From JALYNX01 sp040902845 (lineage in GTDB: Bacteria; Actinomycetota; Acidimicrobiia; Spongiisociales; ZC4RG35), in assembly GCA_040902845.1 (NCBI GenBank), contig JBBDWM010000029.1:1-64000 (forward strand): a DNA stretch of 64,000 bases, given 5' to 3'. Below are positions 56,622-64,000 of this stretch, one piece after another. The notes beneath the pieces are model-generated. The model saw nothing but the letters and a program-made list of their open reading frames with translations, was not told the DNA's origin and ran no database searches. How positions within the stretch are numbered: position 1 is the stretch's first letter; every line of letters begins with the position of its first letter. Made by a program: the position numbers and the translations under genes.

Positions 56622-57634
56622 CGGTCGCCGGCCGCACCGAGGTTCTCGTTGGAGAGGGATTCCCCGATGAGGTGCTTCCCCCGCGTGAAGGCAGGCAGCG
56701 TGTTGCGATCCTGACCCAGCCGGGGGCAACGCGCTACGCACTCGACATCGCACGGAGACTCAAGGATGAGGGTCTCGGCGTGGAGGTGATCGGTCTTCCC
56801 GATCGCGAGGAGGCCAAGACTCTGAGTGTCGCGGAGACCGTGTATGAGACCCTGGCTCGTTTCGGCCTGGGACGACAGGACACCGTGGTTGGGGTGGGAG
56901 GGGGCTCGGTATCGGATCTAGCTGGGTTTGTCGCCGGAACCTGGTTGAGAGGCGTCGAAGTCGTGCATGTGCCGACCACCCTCCTCGCCGCGGTGGACGC
57001 CTCTATCGGCGGCAAGACCGGGGTGAATCTGGCGGGGAAGAACCTGGTCGGTCTGTTCTGGCACCCAACCCGGGTCGTGGTCGATGTTGGCATCCTCCGG
57101 GGTCTCCCACCTTCGCTGCTGCGGGAAGGCATGGTGGAGGCGCTCAAGACCGGTCTGGTCGGCGATCCCGACCTGTTTACCATGATCGAGCGAGACGGTG
57201 CCAAATCCGATCTCGAGGACGTGGTAGTGAGATCGGCCACGGTCAAGGCTCGGGTCGTCGGCGAGGACGAAAGGGAGCTTGGGATCCGTGCCATGCTCAA
57301 CCTTGGCCACACCATCGGCCACGCTATCGAATTCGCCTCACCGCTTTCCCATGGGGAGAGCGTCGGGATAGGTCTTGTGGCTGCCGCCAGAATCTCAGAG
57401 ATCCGTCTCGGCTTCGAGGAGGCGAATCGCATCTCGGAGTCGATCAAGAGACTCGACCTCCCCATCAAGGTGACCGGTCTGGATCGAGCGCGGGTGATCG
57501 ACCTGCTTCGGCATGACAAGAAACGAGACTCTCAGGGACTACGCATGGTCTTGTTGCGGGGCATTGGCGCCCCGGCCGTCCAGCACGTCAACGGAGATGA
57601 CGTTGCGGTCGGGCTCGAGGCTGTAGGGCTTTGA
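56609..57634 (+). CDS. aroB: 3-dehydroquinate synthase
   Basis: A 341-residue NAD- and zinc-dependent enzyme making 3-dehydroquinate from DAHP. NAD site VGVGGGSVSDLAGFVAGTWLRG, VPTTLLAAVDASIGGKTGVNL, and metal ligands in EGMVEALKTG, LNLGHTIGHAIE and LSHGESVGIGL are clear. RHDKKRDSQGLRMVLL near the end is typical. The gene usually followed by pepQ or aroQ is here followed directly by efp, 46 bp downstream. Confidence 0.96.
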   Translation: MGTLTVAGRTEVLVGEGFPDEVLPPREGRQRVAILTQPGATRYALDIARRLKDEGLGVEVIGLPDREEAKTLSVAETVYETLARFGLGRQDTVVGVGGGSVSDLAGFVAGTWLRGVEVVHVPTTLLAAVDASIGGKTGVNLAGKNLVGLFWHPTRVVVDVGILRGLPPSLLREGMVEALKTGLVGDPDLFTMIERDGAKSDLEDVVVRSATVKARVVGEDERELGIRAMLNLGHTIGHAIEFASPLSHGESVGIGLVAAARISEIRLGFEEANRISESIKRLDLPIKVTGLDRARVIDLLRHDKKRDSQGLRMVLLRGIGAPAVQHVNGDDVAVGLEAVGL

Positions 57635-57680
57635 GCCGGGTACCGTCCCCGGCGGACCAGTTCGACTGTGGACACCGCCG

Positions 57681-58238
57681 ATGATCAGCACCAACGACGT
57701 ACGGCCCGGCATGGCCATGCAGCTCAGTGATGGCCTCTTCAACATCGTCGAGTACCAGCACGTCAAGCCGGGTAAGGGCAAGGCCTTTGTCAGGATGAAG
57801 CTCAAGAACCTCGAGACTGGCCAGGTCCTGGAGCGAACCTTCCGGGCCGACGAGCACGTCGACCAGGCGATCATCGACCGGCGTGACCACCAGTACCTCT
57901 ACTCCGACGATCTCGGTTACCACTTCATGAATCTCGAGGATTTCGGCCAACTGGCCCTGGCGGCGGAGGATGTCGGTGAGGCCGCCGGTTATCTGGTCGA
58001 CGGGATGACCGTGAGTCTTCCTCTATATCGGGGCACTCCGATCGGGGTCGACTTGCCCGCCTCGGTTGAACTCGAGGTCACCTATGCCGAGCCGGCGGTC
58101 AAGGGGGACACCCGCACCGGAGCGACCAAGCCGGTGACGCTGGAAACCGGCATCCAGATCCAGGTTCCGTTGTTCGTGGAGCAGGGCGACCGGGTCAAGG
58201 TCGACACCCGCAGCGGGGAGTACCTCACCCGAGCATGA
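57681..58238 (+). CDS. efp: Translation elongation factor P
   Basis: A 185-residue three-domain factor that rescues ribosomes stalled at polyproline. The tip lysine is K32 in VKPGKGKAFVRMKLKN, flanked by Pro30 as in actinobacterial EF-P. C-terminal OB domain motifs KPVTLETGIQIQVPLFVEQG and VDTRSGEYLTRA are present. nusB overlaps its stop by ATGA, so the two are cotranslated. Confidence 0.97.
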   Translation: MISTNDVRPGMAMQLSDGLFNIVEYQHVKPGKGKAFVRMKLKNLETGQVLERTFRADEHVDQAIIDRRDHQYLYSDDLGYHFMNLEDFGQLALAAEDVGEAAGYLVDGMTVSLPLYRGTPIGVDLPASVELEVTYAEPAVKGDTRTGATKPVTLETGIQIQVPLFVEQGDRVKVDTRSGEYLTRA

Positions 58239-58786
58239 GCTCCCAGCCCGCACCGGTGCCGACGATTCCGGCCCGGCTCACCACTTCCGAATTCGCGGCT
58301 GCCACCGGGCGGCCGCTCGAAGAGGTGCAGGCGGCGCTCGAGGCGCGCTCCGAGCCTTCCGGCTCCGACGAGATGTTCGGCCCCGAGTTGTCGATGGCCG
58401 TTGCCAAGGCACTTGGAGTCCAGGTCAACATCGAGCCTCGGGACGTCGCCCTGGAAATCCTCTACGAGCTGGAATCGAGGGGAGAACAGGAATACGAGGG
58501 CCTTTCCGGTCGGGCCGGGCGATTGGTCGCGGGGGTGCTGGCCAACCGCGAGGATCTTGACCACGAGATCGAATCGGCATCGGATAATTGGAGTGTCGCT
58601 CGGATGCCCATGATCGACCGATCGATTCTGCGTCTGGGGTTGTTCGAGCTCCGCTATGACAAGGGCATCCCCACAGGCGTCATCGTTTCCGAGGCCATCC
58701 GGTTGGCGCGGACGTACTCGACCGAACGGTCGGGCTCGTTCGTCAACGGCGTCCTGGCGTCGCTGGCCCGTGCTGCTCGACCCTGA
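58235..58786 (+). CDS. nusB: NusB antitermination factor with an N-terminal extension
   Basis: A 183-residue protein. The NusB domain starts near residue 68 (EPRDVALEILYELESRGEQEYEG) and includes ADNWSVARMPMIDRSILRLG-type helices (ASDNWSVARMPMIDRS), LFELRYDKGIPTGVIVSEA and SGSFVNGVLASLAR, with normal family length (about 115-140). The first ~66 residues are extra: LTTSEFAAATGRPLEEVQAAL and SMAVAKALGV resemble a small helix-turn-helix like the IF-2 N-terminal module. NusB binds boxA RNA with S10 in rRNA antitermination; the extension may add an RNA or protein contact. It is coupled to efp by ATGA. Confidence 0.9.
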   Translation: MSSQPAPVPTIPARLTTSEFAAATGRPLEEVQAALEARSEPSGSDEMFGPELSMAVAKALGVQVNIEPRDVALEILYELESRGEQEYEGLSGRAGRLVAGVLANREDLDHEIESASDNWSVARMPMIDRSILRLGLFELRYDKGIPTGVIVSEAIRLARTYSTERSGSFVNGVLASLARAARP

Positions 58787-58788
58787 GG

Positions 58789-58817
58789 TTGGCGCCGGGG
58801 CACCTCACAGTTAGGCT
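58789..58817 (+). promoter_or_regulatory. Promoter of the pyr operon
   Basis: TTGGCG (58789-58794) and TAGGCT (58812-58817) are separated by 17 bp. Transcription would begin near 58824 and place the PyrR-binding hairpin at the start of the leader. Confidence 0.55.
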
Positions 58818-58833
58818 CGCCACACCTTTAAGG

Positions 58834-58858
58834 ATCGGTCCTGTGAGACCGGGAAGGA
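58834..58858 (+). promoter_or_regulatory. PyrR-binding RNA hairpin overlapping the first ribosome site
   Basis: The leader contains CGGTCCTGTGAGACCG, matching the PyrR-binding loop pattern (R-UCC-N-G-N-GAG-R-C-C). It can form a hairpin whose 3' side is immediately followed by GGGAAGGAG, the ribosome site of the leader peptide. No terminator/antiterminator pair is seen, so control is probably translational, as described for mycobacterial pyr operons. Confidence 0.75.
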
Positions 58859-58864
58859 GTTCGC

Positions 58865-58912
58865 ATGAGGTGGGTCGAGGCGCCGTCGGAGGTGTGCCCG
58901 TGCCCCAGGTGA
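58865..58912 (+). CDS. pyr operon leader peptide, 15 residues
   Basis: ATG at 58865, 5 nt after AAGGAG, opens a 16-codon frame reading MRWVEAPSEVCPCPR. Its TGA (58910-58912) overlaps the ATG of pyrR by one base (TGATG). Its ribosome site directly follows the PyrR-binding hairpin, so PyrR binding would block leader translation and, through coupling, pyrR and the downstream genes. It was too short to be predicted as a gene. Confidence 0.65.
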   Translation: MRWVEAPSEVCPCPR

Positions 58913-59433
58913 TGAGCGGTCAGGACATCGACCGGGCCGTTCGCCGGATCGCCCACGAGATCCTGGAACGTCATCGCGGCATCGACGACGTCGTGATCGT
59001 CGGGATCCACACCCGGGGTGTCTACCTGGCCCGCTCTCTCTCCGCTTCGATTTCTTCGTTCGAGGGTGTCGTTGTGCCGGTGGGGGATTTGGACATCGAG
59101 CCGTATCGCGACGACCAGGGCCTCCGTCCGGCTCGCAAACCACGACCGACCCGGATGCCAGTGGACATCTCAGGTAGAAGCGTGATCGTGGTCGATGACG
59201 TCCTCTACACCGGCCGCACGGTTCGGGCCGGGCTCGATGCCCTTTCCGACATCGGGCGGGCCACTCAGACCGAGCTCGCGGTGCTCGTCGACCGAGGGCA
59301 CCGTGAGCTTCCGATCCGGGCCGACTACGTGGGAAAGAACCTGCCTACCAGCATCGACGAGGTGGTTCGCGTCAGGCTTGGCGAAGTGGACGGAGACCAC
59401 GGTGTCTGGATCGACCGGGTGGCGGTGGCATGA
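58912..59433 (+). CDS. pyrR: Bifunctional pyr operon regulator / uracil phosphoribosyltransferase PyrR
   Basis: A 173-residue type I phosphoribosyltransferase that binds pyr mRNA when UMP is abundant and can convert uracil to UMP. SGQDIDRAVRRIAHEILERH starts the protein, then VVIVGIHTRGVYLA, the PRPP loop VIVVDDVLYTGRTVRAGLDAL and LVDRGHRELPIRADYVGKNLPT. ATG at 58912 was chosen over upstream in-frame codons because it is coupled to the leader peptide and fits family length. Its stop overlaps the ATG of the pyrB remnant. Confidence 0.95.
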   Translation: MSGQDIDRAVRRIAHEILERHRGIDDVVIVGIHTRGVYLARSLSASISSFEGVVVPVGDLDIEPYRDDQGLRPARKPRPTRMPVDISGRSVIVVDDVLYTGRTVRAGLDALSDIGRATQTELAVLVDRGHRELPIRADYVGKNLPTSIDEVVRVRLGEVDGDHGVWIDRVAVA

Positions 59434-59540
59434 GGGGTTGCGCACCCTTCGGGGATCGTCCCGATCCGCTCCTGGAACCGGTGGCCAACGGGGTCACGAC
59501 CCGGATGGCGGTTCTGGCCGAGGCGATGGTGGCGGAATGA
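59430..59540 (+). pseudogene. pyrB: In-frame remnant of pyrB (aspartate carbamoyltransferase), 36 codons
   Basis: The frame starts with ATGAGG overlapping the pyrR stop by 4 bp and ends with a TGA overlapping the pyrC start by 4 bp, exactly where pyrB sits in actinobacterial pyr operons. Its last ~22 residues, EPVANGVTTRMAVLAEAMVA, match the conserved C-terminus of aspartate carbamoyltransferase (QVTNGVAVRMAVL-type). The ~270 residues holding the active site are absent and the frame is preserved. It is an internal deletion in the organism or an assembly collapse. A stand-alone small protein is the less likely alternative. Confidence 0.65.
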
Positions 59541-60805
59541 TCGTCATCAGAGGGGCGATGGTGTGGCGCCGCTCGGGGCTGGTGGAGGCCACGGTTGTGG
59601 TCGATGGCAACCGGGTGGTCGAGGTAGGGGCAGTCACCGCGCCTACCAGGGCTCGTGTCATCGAGGCATCAGGGGCCGTCCTCGGCCCCGGTCTGGTCGA
59701 CATTCATGTCCACCTCCGTGATCCGGGCCAGACCTGGAAGGAAGACATCTCGACCGGCTCGATGTCGGCTGTCGCCGGAGGGTTCACGGCAGTCGTCGCC
59801 ATGCCCAATACCGACCCGCCGACCGACAATGTGAAGGCAGTCACCGACATCCTCACCCGCGCCGCCGAGGTGGGACTGGTCGACATCGTGGTTGCAGGAG
59901 CCCTCACCCGGGGCCGCCAGGGCCTGGAGATGGCCGACTTCGATTCGATGTACGAGGCGGGCGTCCGGCTGTTCACAGACGACGGGGACCCGGTCTCCGA
60001 TTCCGATCTCTTGCGCCGCATCATGGCCTATCTCCGCGACCTGCCGGGTGCGGTGGTAGCCGATCACCCCGAGGATCTGTCGCTGACGAGAGGCGGTCAT
60101 ATGAATGAGGGCGTGTTGGCTGCGGGTCACGGGATCGGCGGCATCTCAGGAGTGGCCGAAGAGTCGGTGGTGGCCAGGGATCTGGCCCTGGCAGCCGATA
60201 CCCGGGCTCGGCTTCACATCCAGCACGTGTCCAGTGCGGGCTCCGTGGATCTGATTCGAAGGGCCAAAAATTCAGGTCTGGCGGTCACCTGCGAGGTCAC
60301 TCCCCATCATCTTGCCTTCGACGAGTCAGCGGTTGACGGTCTCGACCCCAACTTCAAGATGTACCCGCCGCTGCGGACTCGCGTTGACCGCGAGGCGCTG
60401 GTGGAGGCGCTCGAGGACGGTACGGTCGACGCCGTGGCCACAGATCACGCCCCGCATACCGTCTCGGAGAAGGATGTCCCGTTCGAGGAGGCGCCCCGAG
60501 GCGTTATTGGCCTGGAAACCTCGGCATCGGTGGCGTGGGAGGCGTTGAAAGGGAACGCCGGGCTCTTCTTCGAGCGGATGAGCGTGGCTCCCGCCCGGAT
60601 CGCGGGTCTCGAACGACACGGACAGCCGGTGGAGCCGGGCTCGGTGGCCAACCTGGTGCTGTTCGACCCAGGCCGATCCTGGGAGCCACATGCGTTTCGC
60701 TCGAAATCATCCAACAGCCCGTTTCTTGGGACCCGGCTCACCGGACGGGTGATGGCCACGATCCACGATGGGTCCCTCGTCTACGAGGTGGCGTCTGATG
60801 AGTGA
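59537..60805 (+). CDS. pyrC: Dihydroorotase
   Basis: A 422-residue amidohydrolase closing carbamoyl-aspartate to dihydroorotate. Metal ligands: DIHVHLRDPGQTWKEDI at about residues 55-72, HIQHVSSAGSVDLIRRA, EVTPHHLAFDES and the catalytic Asp in AVATDHAPHTVSEKD. VAMPNTDPPTDN and PNFKMYPPLRTR bind substrate. In class I dihydroorotases the bridging ligand may be Asp or carbamyl-Lys. ATG at 59537 overlaps the pyrB remnant by ATGA, and carA overlaps its 3' end by 8 bp. Confidence 0.96.
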   Translation: MIVIRGAMVWRRSGLVEATVVVDGNRVVEVGAVTAPTRARVIEASGAVLGPGLVDIHVHLRDPGQTWKEDISTGSMSAVAGGFTAVVAMPNTDPPTDNVKAVTDILTRAAEVGLVDIVVAGALTRGRQGLEMADFDSMYEAGVRLFTDDGDPVSDSDLLRRIMAYLRDLPGAVVADHPEDLSLTRGGHMNEGVLAAGHGIGGISGVAEESVVARDLALAADTRARLHIQHVSSAGSVDLIRRAKNSGLAVTCEVTPHHLAFDESAVDGLDPNFKMYPPLRTRVDREALVEALEDGTVDAVATDHAPHTVSEKDVPFEEAPRGVIGLETSASVAWEALKGNAGLFFERMSVAPARIAGLERHGQPVEPGSVANLVLFDPGRSWEPHAFRSKSSNSPFLGTRLTGRVMATIHDGSLVYEVASDE

Positions 60806-61961
60806 CATTCGCCAGGCGATTCTCTGCACAGCAGACGGCGCGATCTTCCGCGGGATCTCGGTTGGAGCCACCGGAGTCGGCACCGGAGAGGCGGTGTTCA
60901 ACACCTCTATGACCGGATACCAGGAGATCCTCACCGATCCCTCGTATGCCGGGCAGGTGGTCGTGATGACGGCATCACACATCGGGAACTATGGGCTCAC
61001 AAAACTCGACGAACAGTCATCGAGGCCCGCCGTTTCCGGGTTCGTGACGAGGGCGATTTCGCGACGCGATTCCAACTGGAGGTCGGAGGGCGCCATTGCC
61101 GACTACCTCGTTCGGCATGGCGTCGTGGCGATTGCCGAGGTGGATACCCGACGCCTGACAAGGCACATCCGTGACCGGGGGGCAATGCCGGTGGCAATCG
61201 GGGCAGATATCGACGAGGCCGAGCTTCGGTCGATCGCCGAAGCTGCTCCCTCGATGGAAGGCCAGGATCTGGTGTCCGGGGTAACCACACCGACTCCATA
61301 CCATCTCGACCCCAAGGGCACGGCACGGGGGCGGGTGGTGGCCATCGACCTCGGGATCAAACGTGACATGCTCGACCATCTGACCGGTCGTGGGTTCGCG
61401 GTTGATGTGGTGCCGTCCGGCACCGACCATGCGTCGATCCTCGCCTTCGAGCCAGATGGAGTGTTCGTGTCCAACGGGCCTGGTGACCCCAAGCCGCTTC
61501 AGGACACCACGGAGACATTACGGGGCCTTTTGGGCAAGGTGCCACTGTTCGGTGTCTGTCTCGGCCATCAGGTGCTTGGCCTTGCCCTCGGAGCTGCGAC
61601 CTTCAAACTTCCCTTCGGCCATCACGGCGGCAACCATCCGGTGCGGCGCCTCGACGACAACAGGGTGGAGATAACAGCGCAGAACCACGGTTTCGCCGTC
61701 GACCTGTGGTCGTTGACCGAAGGGCCCGCGCCGGAGCGGCAGGGTCTCGTTGGGCGCGACCTCCTACCCGAGGCTGTCTCCGGGCACTTCGGCACGGTGC
61801 GGGCCACACATCAGAATCTGAACGATGGGACTCTCGAGGGGATGCGCCTGGTCGACGTGCCGGCGTTCTCCGTCCAGTATCACCCCGAGGCCGCCCCGGG
61901 GCCCAGGGACGCCCGGGGTCTCTTCGATGACTTCGTGAGCCTGATCGAGGAAGGGGTCTAG
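60798..61961 (+). CDS. carA: Carbamoyl phosphate synthase small subunit
   Basis: A 387-residue glutaminase subunit feeding ammonia to CarB. The N-terminal domain has GEAVFNTSMTGYQEILTDPSYAGQVV and IGNYG. The C-terminal class I amidotransferase has FVSNGPGDPKPLQ, the nucleophile in FGVCLGHQVLGLALGA, NHPVRRLDDNRVEITAQNHGFAVD and the catalytic pair in VQYHPEAAPGPRDA. ATG at 60798 overlaps pyrC by 8 bp; carB starts directly after its stop. Confidence 0.97.
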   Translation: MSDIRQAILCTADGAIFRGISVGATGVGTGEAVFNTSMTGYQEILTDPSYAGQVVVMTASHIGNYGLTKLDEQSSRPAVSGFVTRAISRRDSNWRSEGAIADYLVRHGVVAIAEVDTRRLTRHIRDRGAMPVAIGADIDEAELRSIAEAAPSMEGQDLVSGVTTPTPYHLDPKGTARGRVVAIDLGIKRDMLDHLTGRGFAVDVVPSGTDHASILAFEPDGVFVSNGPGDPKPLQDTTETLRGLLGKVPLFGVCLGHQVLGLALGAATFKLPFGHHGGNHPVRRLDDNRVEITAQNHGFAVDLWSLTEGPAPERQGLVGRDLLPEAVSGHFGTVRATHQNLNDGTLEGMRLVDVPAFSVQYHPEAAPGPRDARGLFDDFVSLIEEGV

Positions 61962-64000
61962 TTGCCGGCCCGCCGCGACCTCCACTCGATCCTCCTGATC
62001 GGCTCGGGCCCGATCGTGATCGGGCAGGGCTGTGAGTTCGACTACTCGGGGACGCAGGCCGCAAGCGTGCTCAGGGCCCACGGCTACCGCGTGGTCCTCG
62101 TCAACTCGAACCCGGCCACGATCATGACCGATCCCGAGTTCGCCGATGCCACCTATATCGAGCCGATCACACCCGAAGTGGTCGCCGAGATCATCGCCAG
62201 GGATAGCCCCGACGCCTTGCTGCCGACACTCGGGGGGCAGACCGCACTGAACGTCGCCGCCACCCTTGCCCGCAACGGCGTCCTCGAACGCCACGGAGTC
62301 GAGATGGTCGGCGCTGGTCTGGAGACGATCGAGCGCGCCGAGGACCGGGGCCGATTCAAGGAGACGATGGAGTCGGTCGGTCTCGAAGTGCCGAGGTCCG
62401 GTTATGCCCGGTCGATGGCGGAGGCGATCAAGATCGCCAAGGAGATCGGGTACCCGGTAATGGTTCGCCCCTCGTTCATCCTCGGCGGAGGGGGCACCGG
62501 GATCGCGCAGGACGCCGAGGATTTCATCGAGGTGGCCAGAAACGGTTTGGCCACGTCCCCTGTCGGCGAGATCCTGGTCGAAGAGTCACTTCTCGGATGG
62601 AAAGAGTTCGAGCTGGAGGTGATGCGGGATCGCAACGACAACGCGGTGATCGTCTGTTCCATCGAGAACCTCGACCCGATGGGCGTCCACACCGGCGATT
62701 CGATCACCGTCGCACCCATCCAGACTCTTTCCGACCGCGAGTACCAGGAGATGAGGGATGACGGGATTGCGGTCCTCCGGGCGATAGGGGTCGAGACCGG
62801 CGGTTCCAATGTGCAGTTCGCGGTGGACCCGGCCACCGGGCGCCGGCTCGTGATCGAGATGAACCCGAGGGTCAGCCGCTCGTCCGCCCTCGCCTCCAAG
62901 GCCACCGGCTTTCCGATCGCCAAGATCGCCGCTCTGCTCGCGGTTGGCTTCACCCTCGACGAGATCGTCAACGACATCACCGGCGCCACTCCGGCCTCGT
63001 TTGAGCCGGCCCTCGATTATGTGGTGGTCAAGGTCCCACGTTTCGACTTCGCCAAGTTCCCATCTGTGCCCACTCGCCTCGGTACGTCGATGCGAAGTGT
63101 GGGAGAAGTGATGGCAATCGGCCGAACCTTCCCCGAGGCTCTGCAAAAGGCCCTGCGCAGCCTGGAGAACGGCCGAGCCGGACTCAATGCCGATCCGGCG
63201 GAGGAGACGATCACCGCGGTCTCCGAGGATGAGCTTGCCCTCATGGTCTCCACGCCTTCACCCTCGCGGGTCTTCGCCATAGGCGAGGCGCTCCGCCGGG
63301 GCTGGCCGATCGATCAGGTGGCCGCGCTGAGCCACGTCGATCCGTGGTTCGTCGACCAGATGGCAGAGATCTGTGAGATGCGCGCCGTCATCGAGCTCTC
63401 CGATATCCGCGATGCCGGGATCCTTCGTGAGGCGAAACGTCATGGCTTCTCCGACCGTCAGCTCGCCTTCCTATGGGACAAGACCGAGGCCGAAGTGAGG
63501 GCTGCGAGAAAGGCAATCGGCCTTCGGCGCACCTACAAGACGGTCGACACCTGCGCTGCCGAATTCGAAGCCGTGACTCCGTACCTCTACGGGACATTCG
63601 AGGACGAGTCAGAGGTCCCACCTGCCGAGCGACCGCGGGTCGTCGTGCTCGGATCGGGCCCCAATCGGATCGGGCAGGGCATCGAGTTCGATTACTGCTG
63701 TGTCCATGCCTCGTTCGCCCTTCGCGACGCCGGATACGAGACCGTGATGATCAACTGCAACCCCGAAACGGTGTCCACCGACTATGACACCTCGGATCGG
63801 CTGTACTTCGAGCCGCTTACCCTCGAGGACGTGTTGGAGGTGATCGAGGTGGAGACACCGGTGGCAGTGGTGGTCCAACTCGGAGGTCAGACCCCGCTCA
63901 ACCTGGCGCAGGCCCTATTCGAAGCAGGGGTCCCCATCGCCGGGACCTCCCCGGCTTCCATCGCCCTTGCCGAGGATCGCGAGCAGTTCTCTGAACTGTG
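61962..64000 (+). CDS. carB: Carbamoyl phosphate synthase large subunit (3' end beyond the window)
   Basis: The first 679 codons of a protein normally about 1,070-1,100 residues long, cut by the window edge. It makes carbamoyl phosphate for pyrimidines and arginine. The start LIGSGPIVIGQGCEFDYSGTQ is diagnostic. The first ATP-grasp domain includes YPVMVRPSFILGGGGTGIAQ, EFELEVMRDRNDN, SIENLDPMGVHTGDSITVAP and IEMNPRVSRSSALASKATGFP. After the oligomerisation domain, the second half begins at VVLGSGPNRIGQGIEFDYCC. TTG at 61962 directly follows the carA stop. Confidence 0.96.
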   Translation, partial: MPARRDLHSILLIGSGPIVIGQGCEFDYSGTQAASVLRAHGYRVVLVNSNPATIMTDPEFADATYIEPITPEVVAEIIARDSPDALLPTLGGQTALNVAATLARNGVLERHGVEMVGAGLETIERAEDRGRFKETMESVGLEVPRSGYARSMAEAIKIAKEIGYPVMVRPSFILGGGGTGIAQDAEDFIEVARNGLATSPVGEILVEESLLGWKEFELEVMRDRNDNAVIVCSIENLDPMGVHTGDSITVAPIQTLSDREYQEMRDDGIAVLRAIGVETGGSNVQFAVDPATGRRLVIEMNPRVSRSSALASKATGFPIAKIAALLAVGFTLDEIVNDITGATPASFEPALDYVVVKVPRFDFAKFPSVPTRLGTSMRSVGEVMAIGRTFPEALQKALRSLENGRAGLNADPAEETITAVSEDELALMVSTPSPSRVFAIGEALRRGWPIDQVAALSHVDPWFVDQMAEICEMRAVIELSDIRDAGILREAKRHGFSDRQLAFLWDKTEAEVRAARKAIGLRRTYKTVDTCAAEFEAVTPYLYGTFEDESEVPPAERPRVVVLGSGPNRIGQGIEFDYCCVHASFALRDAGYETVMINCNPETVSTDYDTSDRLYFEPLTLEDVLEVIEVETPVAVVVQLGGQTPLNLAQALFEAGVPIAGTSPASIALAEDREQFSEL

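Noticed and set aside
1..64000. CRISPR arrays, rRNA genes and toxin-antitoxin pairs.
   Set aside because: No regularly spaced direct repeats, no rRNA sequence and no recognisable toxin-antitoxin pair were seen. The only tandem repeats are the 4-copy heptamer at 13007 and the two-unit repeat at 46185.

Overview
The window is about 64 kb of GC-rich, gene-dense bacterial chromosome. The lineage is Actinomycetota: it carries a mycothiol synthase (MshD), a phosphatidylinositol-phosphate synthase / acyltransferase / PimA-type mannosyltransferase trio, a DUF222-HNH (13E12-type) protein, an elongation factor G paralogue and many GTG/TTG starts. The order pdxST-yebC-ruvCAB-queA-tgt-yajC-secDF-apt-rel-hisS-aspS-rarA-alaS-ruvX-mltG-aroE-(prepilin peptidase)-aroCKB-efp-nusB-pyr operon suggests an acidimicrobiia-like actinobacterium; that placement is an inference from gene order. 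Many starts sit 6-9 nt after a TANNNT box with no Shine-Dalgarno sequence, as expected of leaderless mRNAs.

Region 1 (1-2.1 kb): tRNA-Cys, tRNA-Val(GAC), a SHOCT/DUF2510 membrane protein, a small conserved protein, a zincin-like metallopeptidase and tRNA-Val(CAC). Region 2 (2.04-8.21 kb): a genomic island inserted in tRNA-Val(CAC). Its ends are marked by a 47-bp perfect direct repeat of the tRNA 3' part. It holds a decayed tyrosine integrase split by an intact ISL3-family insertion sequence (8-bp target duplication GGTAAAGC) and five orphan genes, including an HNH nuclease and a multi-span membrane protein. A second integrase tail just outside the right repeat points to repeated integration at this tRNA. 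Region 3 (8.3-16 kb): metabolic and envelope genes (dienelactone hydrolase-like protein, kynureninase, LCP protein, threonine dehydratase-like enzyme, VOC protein, patatin, MshD, zinc ribbon, APH-fold protein lacking kinase residues).

Region 4 (16.1-26.8 kb): thrS, gltA, the EF-G paralogue, the PI/PIM lipid trio, pdxS-pdxT and yebC. Region 5 (26.8-32.9 kb) is an accessory block between yebC and ruvC: GlsB-like protein, DUF998 protein, an IS110-family element, the DUF222-HNH protein and an ECF sigma / anti-sigma-like pair. Region 6 (32.9-52.9 kb): ruvCAB, queA, tgt, yajC-secD-secF, apt, rel, MBL hydrolase, hisS, aspS, rarA, alaS, ruvX, mltG, aroE, with many 4-bp ATGA/GTGA overlaps. Region 7 (52.9-64 kb): DUF4388 protein, prepilin peptidase, aroC-aroK-aroB, efp, nusB and the pyrimidine operon (PyrR-binding leader, 15-residue leader peptide, pyrR, a 36-codon in-frame remnant of pyrB, pyrC, carA, carB running off the window).

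The most notable observations are the tRNA-Val island, the apparent internal deletion of pyrB, the pyr leader with a coupled leader peptide, the possible pseudokinase, and the IS110 non-coding end that may encode a bridge RNA.
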